64,000 bases of DNA, from positions 181,389 to 245,388 of the forward strand of contig NZ_AJKS02000006.1 of NCBI RefSeq assembly GCF_000265245.1. The letters are read 5' to 3'. Under the pieces are notes generated by a model. The model had not been told where the DNA came from. It ran no database searches and saw only the letters and a list, made by a program, of their open reading frames with translations. Numbering within the stretch: position 1 is the first letter of the stretch; each line of letters begins with the position of its first letter. Position numbers and translations under genes: made by a program. The DNA comes from Halomonas smyrnensis AAD6. Its GTDB lineage: Bacteria > Pseudomonadota > Gammaproteobacteria > Pseudomonadales > Halomonadaceae. Positions 49,956-59,955 of this stretch are shown one piece after another.

Positions 49956-50645
49956 TCACTCGACCGGCAGCAGCCCCGGGCGATGCGGCAGCTCGGCGAC
50001 CATCTTCCACAGCGGCTGGCCGCTGAGATGGTACTTGCGCTCGAAGTGGGTCAGGAAATCCCCCTCGGGGTCGTGCGCCTGCACCGGCGCGGCGACGCCG
50101 GTCGCCTGCTCGAGGGCCAGTGAGAACTCCTCGACGTAGAGCCGCCAGTTGGAGCGCAGCTCCAGCCGCCCGCCCAGCGCCAGGATGGCGGGGAACACCG
50201 GGTGCCCCTGCCAGCGCATCTTGAGGTGCGTCGACTTGGGATAGGGGTTGGGATACAGCAGGTAGTGGCGCACCGGCCGCCAGCCGGCGGCCAGCGCCAG
50301 CCGCCAGAAGTCCACCAGATCGGCGCGCACCAGCAGGGCGTTGTCGGGCGGCGCGCCGTGCTCGCGGGACAGCCGGTCGGCGCTGCGGTCCACGCCGATC
50401 ACCACGCAGTCGGGATGGGCCTCGGCCAGCCGCCGCGTCGACAGCCCCACGCCGCAGCAGGCGTCGAGGATCAGCGGCGCCTCGCCGCGCGCCGCCCGCC
50501 ACGCCTCGGCCGCGGCGAAGGCCTCACGGGTATGGTCGGCCAGCGGCTTGCGCAGCGGGTGGGTCAGGGCCCGTTCGACCCGGCGCGCCAGATCGTGATG
50601 GGGGCCGGGCTGGTTGGAGGTGATGATGCGGGAACGCTCGGTCAT
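49956..50645 (-). CDS. TrmB-like SAM-dependent methyltransferase
   Basis: A 229-residue class I methyltransferase. The SAM site is ILDACCGVGLSTRRLAE with the acidic end of strand 2 in VVIGVDRSADRLSRE. HYLLYPNPYPKSTHLKMRW corresponds to the FPDPWPKKRHHKRR motif of tRNA (guanine-46-N7) methyltransferase TrmB, and NWRLYVEEFSLAL and TEFERKY-like THFERKYHLSG to its C-terminal end. The motif is divergent (YPNPYPKSTH), so it may be a paralogue with another target rather than the housekeeping TrmB. Start 50645 is the ATG before TERSRIITSNQPGP; upstream in-frame sequence has no family support. Confidence 0.78.
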   Translation of the reverse strand: MTERSRIITSNQPGPHHDLARRVERALTHPLRKPLADHTREAFAAAEAWRAARGEAPLILDACCGVGLSTRRLAEAHPDCVVIGVDRSADRLSREHGAPPDNALLVRADLVDFWRLALAAGWRPVRHYLLYPNPYPKSTHLKMRWQGHPVFPAILALGGRLELRSNWRLYVEEFSLALEQATGVAAPVQAHDPEGDFLTHFERKYHLSGQPLWKMVAELPHRPGLLPVE

Positions 50646-50759
50646 GGCGGTGATCGGTCGGGGGCTTGGGAAGGCGTGCATTCTACCAGCCATGGGCCGG
50701 CCCGCGGGCCTCTCGCCAGCCCCGCCGGCGGGGCTGTGGAAAACCCCTCCATGCCCCGC

Positions 50760-50789
50760 ATGACGGCGCACCGGGCCGGGTGCTATGAT
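50760..50789 (+). promoter_or_regulatory. Candidate sigma-70 promoter of fabY
   Basis: ATGACG (50760-50765) and TATGAT (50784-50789) are spaced 18 bp apart, 57 bp upstream of the fabY TTG start; a TG lies just before the -10. The -10 is good, the -35 is weak. Confidence 0.45.
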
Positions 50790-50846
50790 CCTTGGCCAAA
50801 AGGACAATAGCAGCCCATATATCAACCGCACTACGAGGAACCCGGC

Positions 50847-53245
<2,399 letters not shown>

Positions 53246-53253
53246 CCATGGCA

Positions 53254-53552
<299 letters not shown>

Positions 53553-53587
53553 GCGGCCACCGCCGCAGGCGCCGCGACGACAGCCCC

Positions 53588-53618
53588 CACGACGCCCCGC
53601 CTCGCGCGGGGCGTCGTG
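53588..53618 (+). terminator. Intrinsic terminator after the ferredoxin gene
   Basis: CACGACGCCCCGC-CTCGC-GCGGGGCGTCGTG, a perfect 13-bp stem with a 5-base loop followed by CTTTC, 36 bp after the ferredoxin stop. Confidence 0.85.
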
Positions 53619-53716
53619 CTTTCAGGTCGCGTAGACGGGCCCTCGACGCCGGGCCGCTTGCACCGCCCGATGCCAGCGGCCATGCTCCCCGCCTCCAGCC
53701 ACCGACCGGAGCCACC

Positions 53717-55057
53717 GTGACCGCGACCGCCCCCGCCTCGTCTGCCCGATCCTCCCAGCGCATCTGGGCCCTGGCCTGGCCGATCATCCTCTCCAACATC
53801 ACCGTTCCGCTGCTGGGCCTGGTCGACACCGCCGTGGTCGGCCATCTGCCGGACTCCCGCTACCTGGCCGCGGTGACGCTCGGCGCCACCCTGTTCGGCT
53901 TCCTCTACTGGGGCTTCGGCTTTTTGCGCATGGGCACCACCGGGCTGACCTCCCAGGCGGCGGGGCGGGAGGACGACGAGTCGGTGAAGACCCTGCTGGG
54001 CCAGTCGCTGCTGCTGGCGGCGCTGATCGGCGGCGTGCTGATCCTGGCCGGCGACCCGCTGATCGCGCTCGGCCTCGGGCTGCTCGACGGCAGCCCCGAG
54101 GCCACCCGGCTCGCCGCGGAATACGCCGGCATCCGGCTGCTCTCGGCGCCGGCGGTGCTGGCCAACTACGCCATCCTCGGCTGGTTCCTGGGCCAGCAGA
54201 ACTCGCGGGTGACCCTGGCGCTGCTGGTGCTGACCAACGGCGTCAACATCGTCCTCGACCTGGTGTTCGTGGTCGGCCTGGGCATGACCAGCGACGGCGT
54301 GGCCTGGGCCACGGTGATCGCCGACTACACGGCGCTGGCCTTCGGCCTGTGGCGGGTGTGGCACCAGCTCGAGGGCCTCGGCGGACGCTTTCGCCGCGCG
54401 CGGCTGCTGCGACGCTCGGCCTACCGTGAGCTGTTCGCGGTCAACGCCCAGCTGTTCGTGCGCACCCTGGGGCTGCTGTTCGCCATGGCCTTCTTCACCT
54501 CCCGCGGCGCCGCCCAGGGCGACACCGTGCTGGCGGCCAACGCCGTGCTGCTGCAGTTCATCATGCTGACCTCCTACGGGCTGGACGGCTTCGCCCACGC
54601 CGCCGAGGCGCTGACCGGCCGCGCGGTGGGCCGTTCCCGCTGGGACGAGTTCGGCGACTCGGTGCGCGCCGCGGCGCGCTTCTCGCTGCTTACTGCCGGG
54701 CTAGCGGCCCTGGCCTTCGCCCTCGGCGGGCCCTGGCTGATCGCCCTGCTCACCGGGCTGCCGGAGGTGCGCGACACCGCCGGCGAGTACCTGCCGTGGA
54801 TGGTCGCCATGCCGCTGATCGCGGTGTGGAGCTACCTGCTGGACGGCGTCTTCATCGGCACCACCTCCACCCGCGAGATGCGCAACAGCATCTTCATCGC
54901 CCTGGCGGTCTATCTGCCAGTCTGGTGGCTCACCCGCGGCCTCGGCAATCACGGCCTGTGGCTGGCCTTCAGCCTGTTCACCGCGGTGCGCTCGGGGGTG
55001 CTGATCGCCTATTACCTTCACTACCGCCGCACGCGCTGGTCGGGCTCCGACGCTTGA
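53717..55057 (+). CDS. dinF: DinF-type MATE efflux transporter
   Basis: A 446-residue inner-membrane transporter with 12 helices. RIWALAWPIILSNITVPLLG, VDTAVVGHLPDSRYLAAVTL, FGFLRMGTTGLTSQAAGRED, NILDLVF-like NIVLDLVFVVGLGM and DGFAHAAEALTGRAVG are conserved in the DinF branch of the MATE family. Members exchange protons or sodium for drugs and oxidants. The start is GTG 53717 after GGAG; the frame is open upstream across the terminator but without family support. No LexA-box was found upstream. A degenerate duplicate of its last ~64 bp follows the stop. Confidence 0.9.
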   Translation: MTATAPASSARSSQRIWALAWPIILSNITVPLLGLVDTAVVGHLPDSRYLAAVTLGATLFGFLYWGFGFLRMGTTGLTSQAAGREDDESVKTLLGQSLLLAALIGGVLILAGDPLIALGLGLLDGSPEATRLAAEYAGIRLLSAPAVLANYAILGWFLGQQNSRVTLALLVLTNGVNIVLDLVFVVGLGMTSDGVAWATVIADYTALAFGLWRVWHQLEGLGGRFRRARLLRRSAYRELFAVNAQLFVRTLGLLFAMAFFTSRGAAQGDTVLAANAVLLQFIMLTSYGLDGFAHAAEALTGRAVGRSRWDEFGDSVRAAARFSLLTAGLAALAFALGGPWLIALLTGLPEVRDTAGEYLPWMVAMPLIAVWSYLLDGVFIGTTSTREMRNSIFIALAVYLPVWWLTRGLGNHGLWLAFSLFTAVRSGVLIAYYLHYRRTRWSGSDA

Positions 55058-55073
55058 CCCTTTCCCGGTTCGG

Positions 55074-55144
55074 CGCGGTGCGCTCGGGGGACGATTGCCG
55101 CCTTCCACCTCGAGCGCCACTACCGCCACATGCGCCGGTCGGGC
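55074..55144 (+). repeat. Degenerate tandem duplicate of the dinF 3' end
   Basis: The 17 bases CGCGGTGCGCTCGGGGG (55074-55090) repeat 54982-54998 exactly, and the following sequence repeats the dinF C-terminal coding stretch (CACTACCGCC, GGTCGGGC) with substitutions and a 7-bp insertion. In one frame it reads IAAFHLERHYRHMRRSG, comparable to the real LIAYYLHYRRTRWSG. It looks like an older or alternative dinF tail left behind after a partial duplication. Confidence 0.7.
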
Positions 55145-55225
55145 GATAACCTGTCGCGTTCGTCGGGCGGAAAAACTTAGACATTCGTCGGCTTTGGCTA
55201 CATTTCACCTTTACGCTGGCATCAA

Positions 55226-55242
55226 TTGGCCCGAGGCTTGCC
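55226..55242 (+). promoter_or_regulatory. Sigma-54 (RpoN) promoter upstream of atoE
   Basis: TTGGCCCGAGGCTTGCC fits the -24/-12 consensus YTGGCACGrNNNTTGCW at 15 of 17 positions. GG (55228-55229) and GC (55240-55241) have the required 10-bp spacing. The predicted start near 55252 gives a ~40-base leader to the atoE ATG at 55291. Confidence 0.75.
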
Positions 55243-55290
55243 GTCACTGCCGCTATCCGGCTTTTCATCCGCGAACAAGGTAATGTCATC

Positions 55291-56601
55291 ATGCTGAAGG
55301 TAATCTCGCGTCCGGCCGTGAAGCTGGTCGAACGCTACCTGCCCGACCCCTACATCTTCGTGCTGCTGCTGACCGTGATCGCCGCGGCGGCGGCGATCGC
55401 CGTGGAACGCCAGACGCCGCTGGCGGTGCTGCGCTTCTGGGGCGACGGCTTCTGGAACCTGCTGACCTTCTCCATGCAGATGCTGCTGGTGCTGGTCACC
55501 GGCTTCATGCTGGCCAGCTCGCCGCCCGTGAAGCGGCTGCTGCGGCGCCTGGCCGGCCTGGCCAGGAACGCCGGCGCGGCCATCGTGCTGGTCACCCTGG
55601 TGTCGCTGGCGGCCAGCTGGATCAACTGGGGCTTCGGCCTGGTGGTCGGCGCGCTGTTCGCCAAGGAGCTCGCCAAGCAGATCCGCGTCGACTATCGGCT
55701 GCTGGTGGCCAGCGCCTACTCGGGCTTCGTCGTCTGGCACGGCGGCCTGGCCGGCTCGGTGCCGCTGACCATCGCCACCGAGGGCCACTTCAGCGTCGAG
55801 CAGATCGGCGTGATCGGCACCTCCGAGACCATCTTCTCGCTGTTCAACCTGGCGATCGTGCTGGCGCTGTTCGTCGCCGTGCCGCTGTTCAACCGCATGA
55901 TGCTGCCCGACGAGAAGGACAGCGTGTTCATCGACCCGAGCCTGCTCGAGGACGACGACGACCAGCGCGTGCGCATCAGCCGCCCGGCGGAGCGCCTCGA
56001 GAACAGCATGACCCTGGCCTGGCTGGTCGGCATTCCCGGGCTCCTGTTCCTGGTCGACCACTTCGTGCTGCAGGGCGGCGGGCTCAACCTGAACGTGGTC
56101 AACTTCCTGTTCCTGTTCCTGGCCATCGTGCTGCATCGCACCCCGCGCAGCCTGCTCGAGAGCCTGCAGGAGGCGATCAAGGGCGGCGCCGGCATCGTCA
56201 TCCAGTTCCCCTTCTACGCCGGCATCATGGCGATCATGGTGCAGTCGGGGCTGGCCGAGACGCTGTCCCAGGCGCTGGTCTCGCTGGCCACCGAGACCAC
56301 GTTGCCGTTCTGGACCTTCATCAGCGCCGGCATCGTCAACATCTTCGTGCCCTCCGGCGGCGGCCAGTGGGCGGTGCAGGCGCCGGTGATGCTGCCGGCC
56401 GCCGAGGCGCTGGGCGTCGACGTGCCGCGGGTCGCCATGGCCGTGGCCTGGGGCGACGCCTGGACCAACCTGCTGCAGCCGTTCTGGGCCCTGCCGGTGC
56501 TCGGCATCGCCGGCCTCAAGGCCAAGGACATCATGGGCTTCTGCCTGGTCCAGCTGCTGCTGACCGGCATCATCATCGCCCTCGGACTGACCTTCCTCTA
56601 G
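55291..56601 (+). CDS. atoE: Short-chain fatty acid transporter
   Basis: A 436-residue inner-membrane transporter of the AtoE family with about 11-12 helices. ERYLPDPYIFVLLLTVI, SLAASWINWGFGLVVGALFA, YSGFVVWHGGLAGSVPLTIA, IQFPFYAGIMAIM, FVPSGGGQWAVQAPVMLPAA and WGDAWTNLLQPFWALPVLGI are its signatures. AtoE takes up butyrate and acetoacetate-like acids. No atoDAB genes are adjacent, so degradation is encoded elsewhere. A sigma-54-type promoter lies upstream, as for the E. coli atoDAEB operon under AtoC. Confidence 0.93.
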   Translation: MLKVISRPAVKLVERYLPDPYIFVLLLTVIAAAAAIAVERQTPLAVLRFWGDGFWNLLTFSMQMLLVLVTGFMLASSPPVKRLLRRLAGLARNAGAAIVLVTLVSLAASWINWGFGLVVGALFAKELAKQIRVDYRLLVASAYSGFVVWHGGLAGSVPLTIATEGHFSVEQIGVIGTSETIFSLFNLAIVLALFVAVPLFNRMMLPDEKDSVFIDPSLLEDDDDQRVRISRPAERLENSMTLAWLVGIPGLLFLVDHFVLQGGGLNLNVVNFLFLFLAIVLHRTPRSLLESLQEAIKGGAGIVIQFPFYAGIMAIMVQSGLAETLSQALVSLATETTLPFWTFISAGIVNIFVPSGGGQWAVQAPVMLPAAEALGVDVPRVAMAVAWGDAWTNLLQPFWALPVLGIAGLKAKDIMGFCLVQLLLTGIIIALGLTFL

Positions 56602-56623
56602 ACCTGGCAGGGAGAAGGGCGCT

Positions 56624-56713
56624 GGGGACAGCTCGAAGAGGGGGTTTTTGCCAAGGATGGCAAAAGTTAGCGCCCAGGGATGGGTTTACAGCGCCCCTCG
56701 TAGACCTGTCGCC
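56624..56713 (+). repeat. Structured intergenic repeat, short copy
   Basis: A 90-bp version of the family. Outer arms GACAG (56627-56631) and CTGTC (56706-56710), flanked by further pairs, enclose GAGGGG/CCCCTC. Inside are the hairpins TTTTGCCA-AGGA-TGGCAAAA (core CCAAGGATGG, 56651-56660) and CCCA-GGGA-TGGG (core CCAGGGATGG, 56674-56683). The internal domain of the full copies is absent. It lies between atoE and the thioesterase gene, in their orientation. Confidence 0.85.
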
Positions 56714-56725
56714 GGATAAGCCCGA

Positions 56726-56782
56726 CCCATAGCGCTATCGACGCCTTGTCCCCATCGCGGGGGCAAGGCGTTATGCTATGGG
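56726..56782 (+). terminator. Large compound hairpin upstream of the thioesterase gene
   Basis: An outer 8-bp stem, CCCATAGC (56726-56733) with GCTATGGG (56775-56782), encloses an inner 13-bp stem ACGCCTTGTCCCC (56741-56753) / GGGGGCAAGGCGT (56759-56771) with one G-T pair and a 5-base loop. The inner arms carry the same GCCTTG/CAAGGC words as the ends of the repeat at 20646-20822. It may terminate atoE transcripts. Confidence 0.65.
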
Positions 56783-56809
56783 GACAATCGCCTCAAGGAT
56801 CCCCTCTCG

Positions 56810-57313
56810 ATGGACGAACACGCCCTTTCCGGCCAGCACGAGCTGACCATGACCGTGCTGATGACCCCCGACATGGCCAACTTCAGCGGCAAGGTCCACG
56901 GCGGCGCCATCCTCAAGAAGCTCGACGAGGTGGCCTACGCCTGCGCCAGCCGCTTCTCCGGCCACTACGTGGTGACCCTGTCGGTGGACCAGGTGCTGTT
57001 CAAGCAGCCGATCCACGTCGGCGAGCTGGTGACCTTCCTGGCCAGCGTCAATCACGTGGGGCGCTCCTCCATGGAGATCGGCATCAAGGTGGTCGCCGAG
57101 GACATCCAGAACAAGCTGATCCGCCACACCAACAGCTGCTACCTGACCATGGTGGCGGTGAACGAGCACGGCAAGCCGGCCCGAGTGCCGGAACTGGCAC
57201 TCGAGACCGATATCCAGAGGCTGCGCTTCGAGAAGGCCGAGATGCGCAAGAAGCGGCGCAAGCAGGCCGAGGAGGAGGAGCGCCGTGCCCAGGTCGAGCA
57301 CGGCGCCGGCTGA
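56810..57313 (+). CDS. Acyl-CoA thioesterase (YciA-like hotdog fold)
   Basis: A 167-residue hotdog-domain thioesterase. TVLMTPDMANFSGKVHGGAI, LKKLDEVAYACASRFSG (catalytic Asp about 39), VTLSVDQVLFKQPIHVGELV and VNHVGRSSMEIGIKV match the YciA/BACH family that hydrolyses a wide range of acyl-CoA. A basic coiled tail (about 140-167, RKKRRKQAEEEERR) is unusual. The position after atoE may link it to short-chain acid metabolism, though the repeat and hairpin between them suggest separate transcripts. Ribosome site before ATG 56810 is weak. Confidence 0.88.
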   Translation: MDEHALSGQHELTMTVLMTPDMANFSGKVHGGAILKKLDEVAYACASRFSGHYVVTLSVDQVLFKQPIHVGELVTFLASVNHVGRSSMEIGIKVVAEDIQNKLIRHTNSCYLTMVAVNEHGKPARVPELALETDIQRLRFEKAEMRKKRRKQAEEEERRAQVEHGAG

Positions 57314-57325
57314 TGCCTGGAGGGC

Positions 57326-57457
57326 TTACTCAGAGGATTGCTGAATGGCCTCGCCGCCCTGCTCGATGTCCTGGCCCACGCCGCGCACGGTGTTGCAGCC
57401 GGCGAGCAGGGACAGGGTGAAGAGCGCGGCGATCGACAGCAGAAGGGTCCGTTTCAT
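57326..57457 (-). CDS. ecnB: Entericidin-family small lipoprotein
   Basis: A 43-residue precursor, MKRTLLLSIAALFTLSLLAG followed by Cys21 (lipobox LLAGC), then NTVRGVGQDIEQGG and a Gln/Ser-rich end. NTxRGxGxDIxxGGxAI is the entericidin signature; EcnA/EcnB of enterobacteria are antidote/toxin lipoproteins produced in stationary phase, although a toxic role in most species is unproven. A clear AAGGAG ribosome site precedes ATG 57457. It is convergent with the thioesterase gene, 12 bp apart. Confidence 0.9.
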   Translation of the reverse strand: MKRTLLLSIAALFTLSLLAGCNTVRGVGQDIEQGGEAIQQSSE

Positions 57458-57537
57458 GTGAGCTCCTTGGGAGTGAGTCGTGAAAACCGTCTGTGCCGAT
57501 TCAATCTAGCAAACTCGATGCGTTGAGCCACCCCCCG

Positions 57538-58284
57538 TCAGGTCAACAGCAGCCGCAGCATGATCGCCACGATCACCGCCACAGTCAGCCACTTCACCCA
57601 CAGCGCTCCTCTGGGGCTCATGTTGACCTTCACCGCCAGCCAGGCGCCGGTCATGCTGCCGGCGGCCAGCGCCAGGCCGTAGCCCCAGCGCACCTGCCCC
57701 TCGAACACGAACACGGCCAGCGCCGGCAGGGTGTAGACCAGCACGATCAGCACCTTGAAGACGTTCACCTGGGCCAGGTCGATCTTCAGCAGGCGGTAGA
57801 GCACCACGATGAACAGGATGCCGACCCCGACCTGGATGAAGCCGCCGTAGACGCCGATGGCGAACATCGCCAGATAGATCGCCGGCGTGAGCCGCTCCGG
57901 CGTCAGCGGCCGGGTCTCGAGCGTCGGCTGCGGCAGCAGCATCAGCAGCGCCGACAGCGCCATGACCACCACCAGCACGGTCTCGAACAGGGCGTCGCTC
58001 ACGTCCAGCGCCAGGCGCGCCCCGAGCAGGGCGCCCAGCATCGCCGGCACCGCCAGGCGCAGGCTCAGGCCCAGGTGATGGGCGCCGGCGCGGAAGAAGT
58101 TGGCCACCGCCGACACGCTCTGCAGGGCGACCGACACCCGGTTGGTGCCGTTGGCGGCCTGGGGCGGCAGCCCCAGGAAGATCAGCAGCGGCAGGGTGAG
58201 CATCGAGCCCCCCGCCGACAGCACGTTGATGAAGCCGGCCAGCCCGCCGATGGCGAACAGGGCCAGGAGCTCGAGTGGCGTCAT
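57538..58284 (-). CDS. TauE/SafE-family membrane exporter
   Basis: A 248-residue inner-membrane protein with about eight helices in two repeats. GGLAGFINVLSAGGSMLTLP, LGLPPQAANGTNRVSVALQS, GALLGARLAL and GVYGGFIQVGVGILFIVVLY are the conserved TauE/SafE (DUF81) repeats. Studied members export sulfite or sulfoacetate; this one has no sulfur genes beside it, so the substrate is open. It is divergent from the HIT-protein gene across 101 bp. Confidence 0.9.
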   Translation of the reverse strand: MTPLELLALFAIGGLAGFINVLSAGGSMLTLPLLIFLGLPPQAANGTNRVSVALQSVSAVANFFRAGAHHLGLSLRLAVPAMLGALLGARLALDVSDALFETVLVVVMALSALLMLLPQPTLETRPLTPERLTPAIYLAMFAIGVYGGFIQVGVGILFIVVLYRLLKIDLAQVNVFKVLIVLVYTLPALAVFVFEGQVRWGYGLALAAGSMTGAWLAVKVNMSPRGALWVKWLTVAVIVAIMLRLLLT

Positions 58285-58385
58285 GATGGCATCCCTTCCG
58301 GTCGGTGACGCGCCCGGGGCATCGCCGGGCGCCGCGCTGTGCCATCATAGCGCCTTCACGCCCCCGAACGCCCCCAGGAGCCCCC

Positions 58386-58817
58386 ATGACGGACGTCACG
58401 CTGGATCCCCGCCTGATCGAGGACACCCACCCGGTCACCGAGCTGCCGCTGTGCCAGCTGCGGCTGATGGACGATACCCGCTACCCCTGGCTGGTGCTGA
58501 TCCCGCGCCGGACCGGCGCGGTCGAGGTGTTCGACATGAGCGAGGACGACCAGCAGCAGCTGTGGCGCGAGGCCGGCCTGCTCGGTCGCGCCCTCAAGGA
58601 GACCCTCGGCGGCGACAAGCTCAACATCGCCACCCTCGGCAACATGGTGCCGCAGCTGCATCTGCACCTGGTGCTGCGCCGCGAGGGCGACGACGCCTGG
58701 CCGGGGCCGGTCTGGGGGCAGGGCCAGGCCGAGCCCTACGATCTCGACGGCCTGGCGGCGATGCGCGACCGCCTGCTGGCGATCGTCGACGGCCTCGACG
58801 AGCTGCGCGGCGCGTAA
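58386..58817 (+). CDS. HIT-family (histidine triad) protein
   Basis: A 143-residue HIT-fold protein. GGDKLNIATLGNMVPQLHLH followed by LVLR carries the triad in the form QxHxH, the first His being replaced by Gln as in a known proteobacterial subgroup. PLCQLRLMDDTRYPWLVLIP and EVFDMSEDDQQQLWREAGLL are typical of that subgroup. Such enzymes hydrolyse or transfer nucleotides. ATG 58386 follows CCAGGAGCCCCC; the longer frame to 58305 runs into the divergent promoter. Confidence 0.88.
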   Translation: MTDVTLDPRLIEDTHPVTELPLCQLRLMDDTRYPWLVLIPRRTGAVEVFDMSEDDQQQLWREAGLLGRALKETLGGDKLNIATLGNMVPQLHLHLVLRREGDDAWPGPVWGQGQAEPYDLDGLAAMRDRLLAIVDGLDELRGA

Positions 58818-58842
58818 GGCCGGGCCCCTGACGATCGAGGTG

Positions 58843-59250
58843 CTAGCGCTCGAGGCGAGCGTTCAGATCGGTCAGCAGCGGCTCGACCAGTGACGGCGGC
58901 AGCGGCCGGCCGCCGCGCCAGGCGGTCATCGCCAGCCGGCTGCGGCCGACGCTCGCCTCGCCGTTCACGCCGCCGGCCGCCTCGATCTCCAGCCGCACGC
59001 GATAGCCGGGCCAGCGGGCGATCACCGCCTCCAGGCGCCCCAGCTCGGCGTCGGCGTGGCGAATCACGTAGCCGCGCTCCATCAGCATCGAAATCGAGGC
59101 CGCAAGCGCCGAGGCCGGCGCCACCGCGAGCGTGCGGGTGGCGGGCACGGCCGGCGACGGCGTCGCCGCGCATCCGCTCAGCCCCGGTCCTGCCCCGAGT
59201 ATCAGCCCCAGCGCCAGCAGCGCCGCCCGCATCACGCCCGAACGTCTCAT
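58843..59250 (-). CDS. Lipoprotein, unknown (second of a tandem related pair)
   Basis: A 135-residue precursor with a lipoprotein signal (lipobox LSGC, Cys27). The mature part includes MERGYVIRHADAELGRLEAV (about 57-76), which matches EDDDFLIRHTETTLGLVSAE of the gene just upstream, and ends with RLAMTAWRGGRPLPPSLVEP. The shared IRHxxxxLG element suggests a common fold and origin. Its start overlaps the upstream stop (ATGA). No named family is recognised. Confidence 0.75.
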   Translation of the reverse strand: MRRSGVMRAALLALGLILGAGPGLSGCAATPSPAVPATRTLAVAPASALAASISMLMERGYVIRHADAELGRLEAVIARWPGYRVRLEIEAAGGVNGEASVGRSRLAMTAWRGGRPLPPSLVEPLLTDLNARLER

Positions 59251-59774
59251 GAGGCCTCTCCCGACTGACGGCGCATCGCCTCGCGCAGCCCGCGGCAGAA
59301 GGCGTCGTCGCTGGCGGTGCGCGAACGGCGTGGCTCGCCCCGCCAGTCGAACAGGCGGATGTCCCGGGTCACCCGCACCGTCGTCTCGCCGATGACCACC
59401 GAGACCCGCTCGATCTCGGTGGCCTCGTCGTCGAGCAGGCCGAAGCCCACGCCGCCGCCGATCAGCACCCCGTGGCCGCCGCCACCGCGGGACGCGCCCA
59501 GCAGGAAGATGTCCGGCTCGGGGACGCCGTGGAACAAGGTGCGCCGGGAGCGCTCGGCGCTGACCAGCCCCAGCGTGGTCTCGGTGTGGCGGATCAGGAA
59601 GTCGTCGTCCTCCAGCGCCGCCACCGCGCCGGCCAGGGTGATCGGCGGCACGTCGTCGCCGCGCGGCCAGTGGCACGCCTCGGCGGGCGGCGGCTCGGCC
59701 ACCGGCAGCTGCGACGGCAGCGCCTGACAGCCGGCCAGCCCCGCGAGCAGGATGATTCCCCATGGACGCCACAT
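59247..59774 (-). CDS. Lipoprotein, unknown (first of a tandem related pair)
   Basis: A 175-residue precursor with a lipoprotein signal (lipobox LAGC, Cys16). A Pro-rich spacer (about 20-32) precedes AVAALEDDDFLIRHTETTLG (about 50-69). A Gly-rich stretch (GASRGGGGHGVLIGGGVGFG) and a final domain with VSVVIGETTVRVTRDIRLFD follow. It overlaps the next lipoprotein gene by 4 bp. Function is unknown; both are probably outer-membrane anchored and made together. It is divergent from dps. Confidence 0.75.
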   Translation of the reverse strand: MWRPWGIILLAGLAGCQALPSQLPVAEPPPAEACHWPRGDDVPPITLAGAVAALEDDDFLIRHTETTLGLVSAERSRRTLFHGVPEPDIFLLGASRGGGGHGVLIGGGVGFGLLDDEATEIERVSVVIGETTVRVTRDIRLFDWRGEPRRSRTASDDAFCRGLREAMRRQSGEAS

Positions 59775-59910
59775 GCGCGATTTCTCCTCGATCTGCCTGG
59801 AGTCTAGCAGCGCGCCCCTTGAAAGACGGCGACGACGCCTCGATATGATGGAGCAGGGCTATGATGGTGATGCAGTCAATTAGCTTATCCCCCATGCTCT
59901 GCTCACATAC

Positions 59911-59932
59911 ACTGCCGGCATACACCGGCAGT
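59911..59932. promoter_or_regulatory. Inverted repeat in the dps leader
   Basis: ACTGCCGG-CATACA-CCGGCAGT is a perfect 8-bp inverted repeat ending 23 bp before the dps ATG and just upstream of its AAGGAGG ribosome site. It could be a repressor operator or an mRNA hairpin controlling translation. Confidence 0.55.
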
Positions 59933-59955
59933 CCAGAGATCAAGGAGGCATCTAC

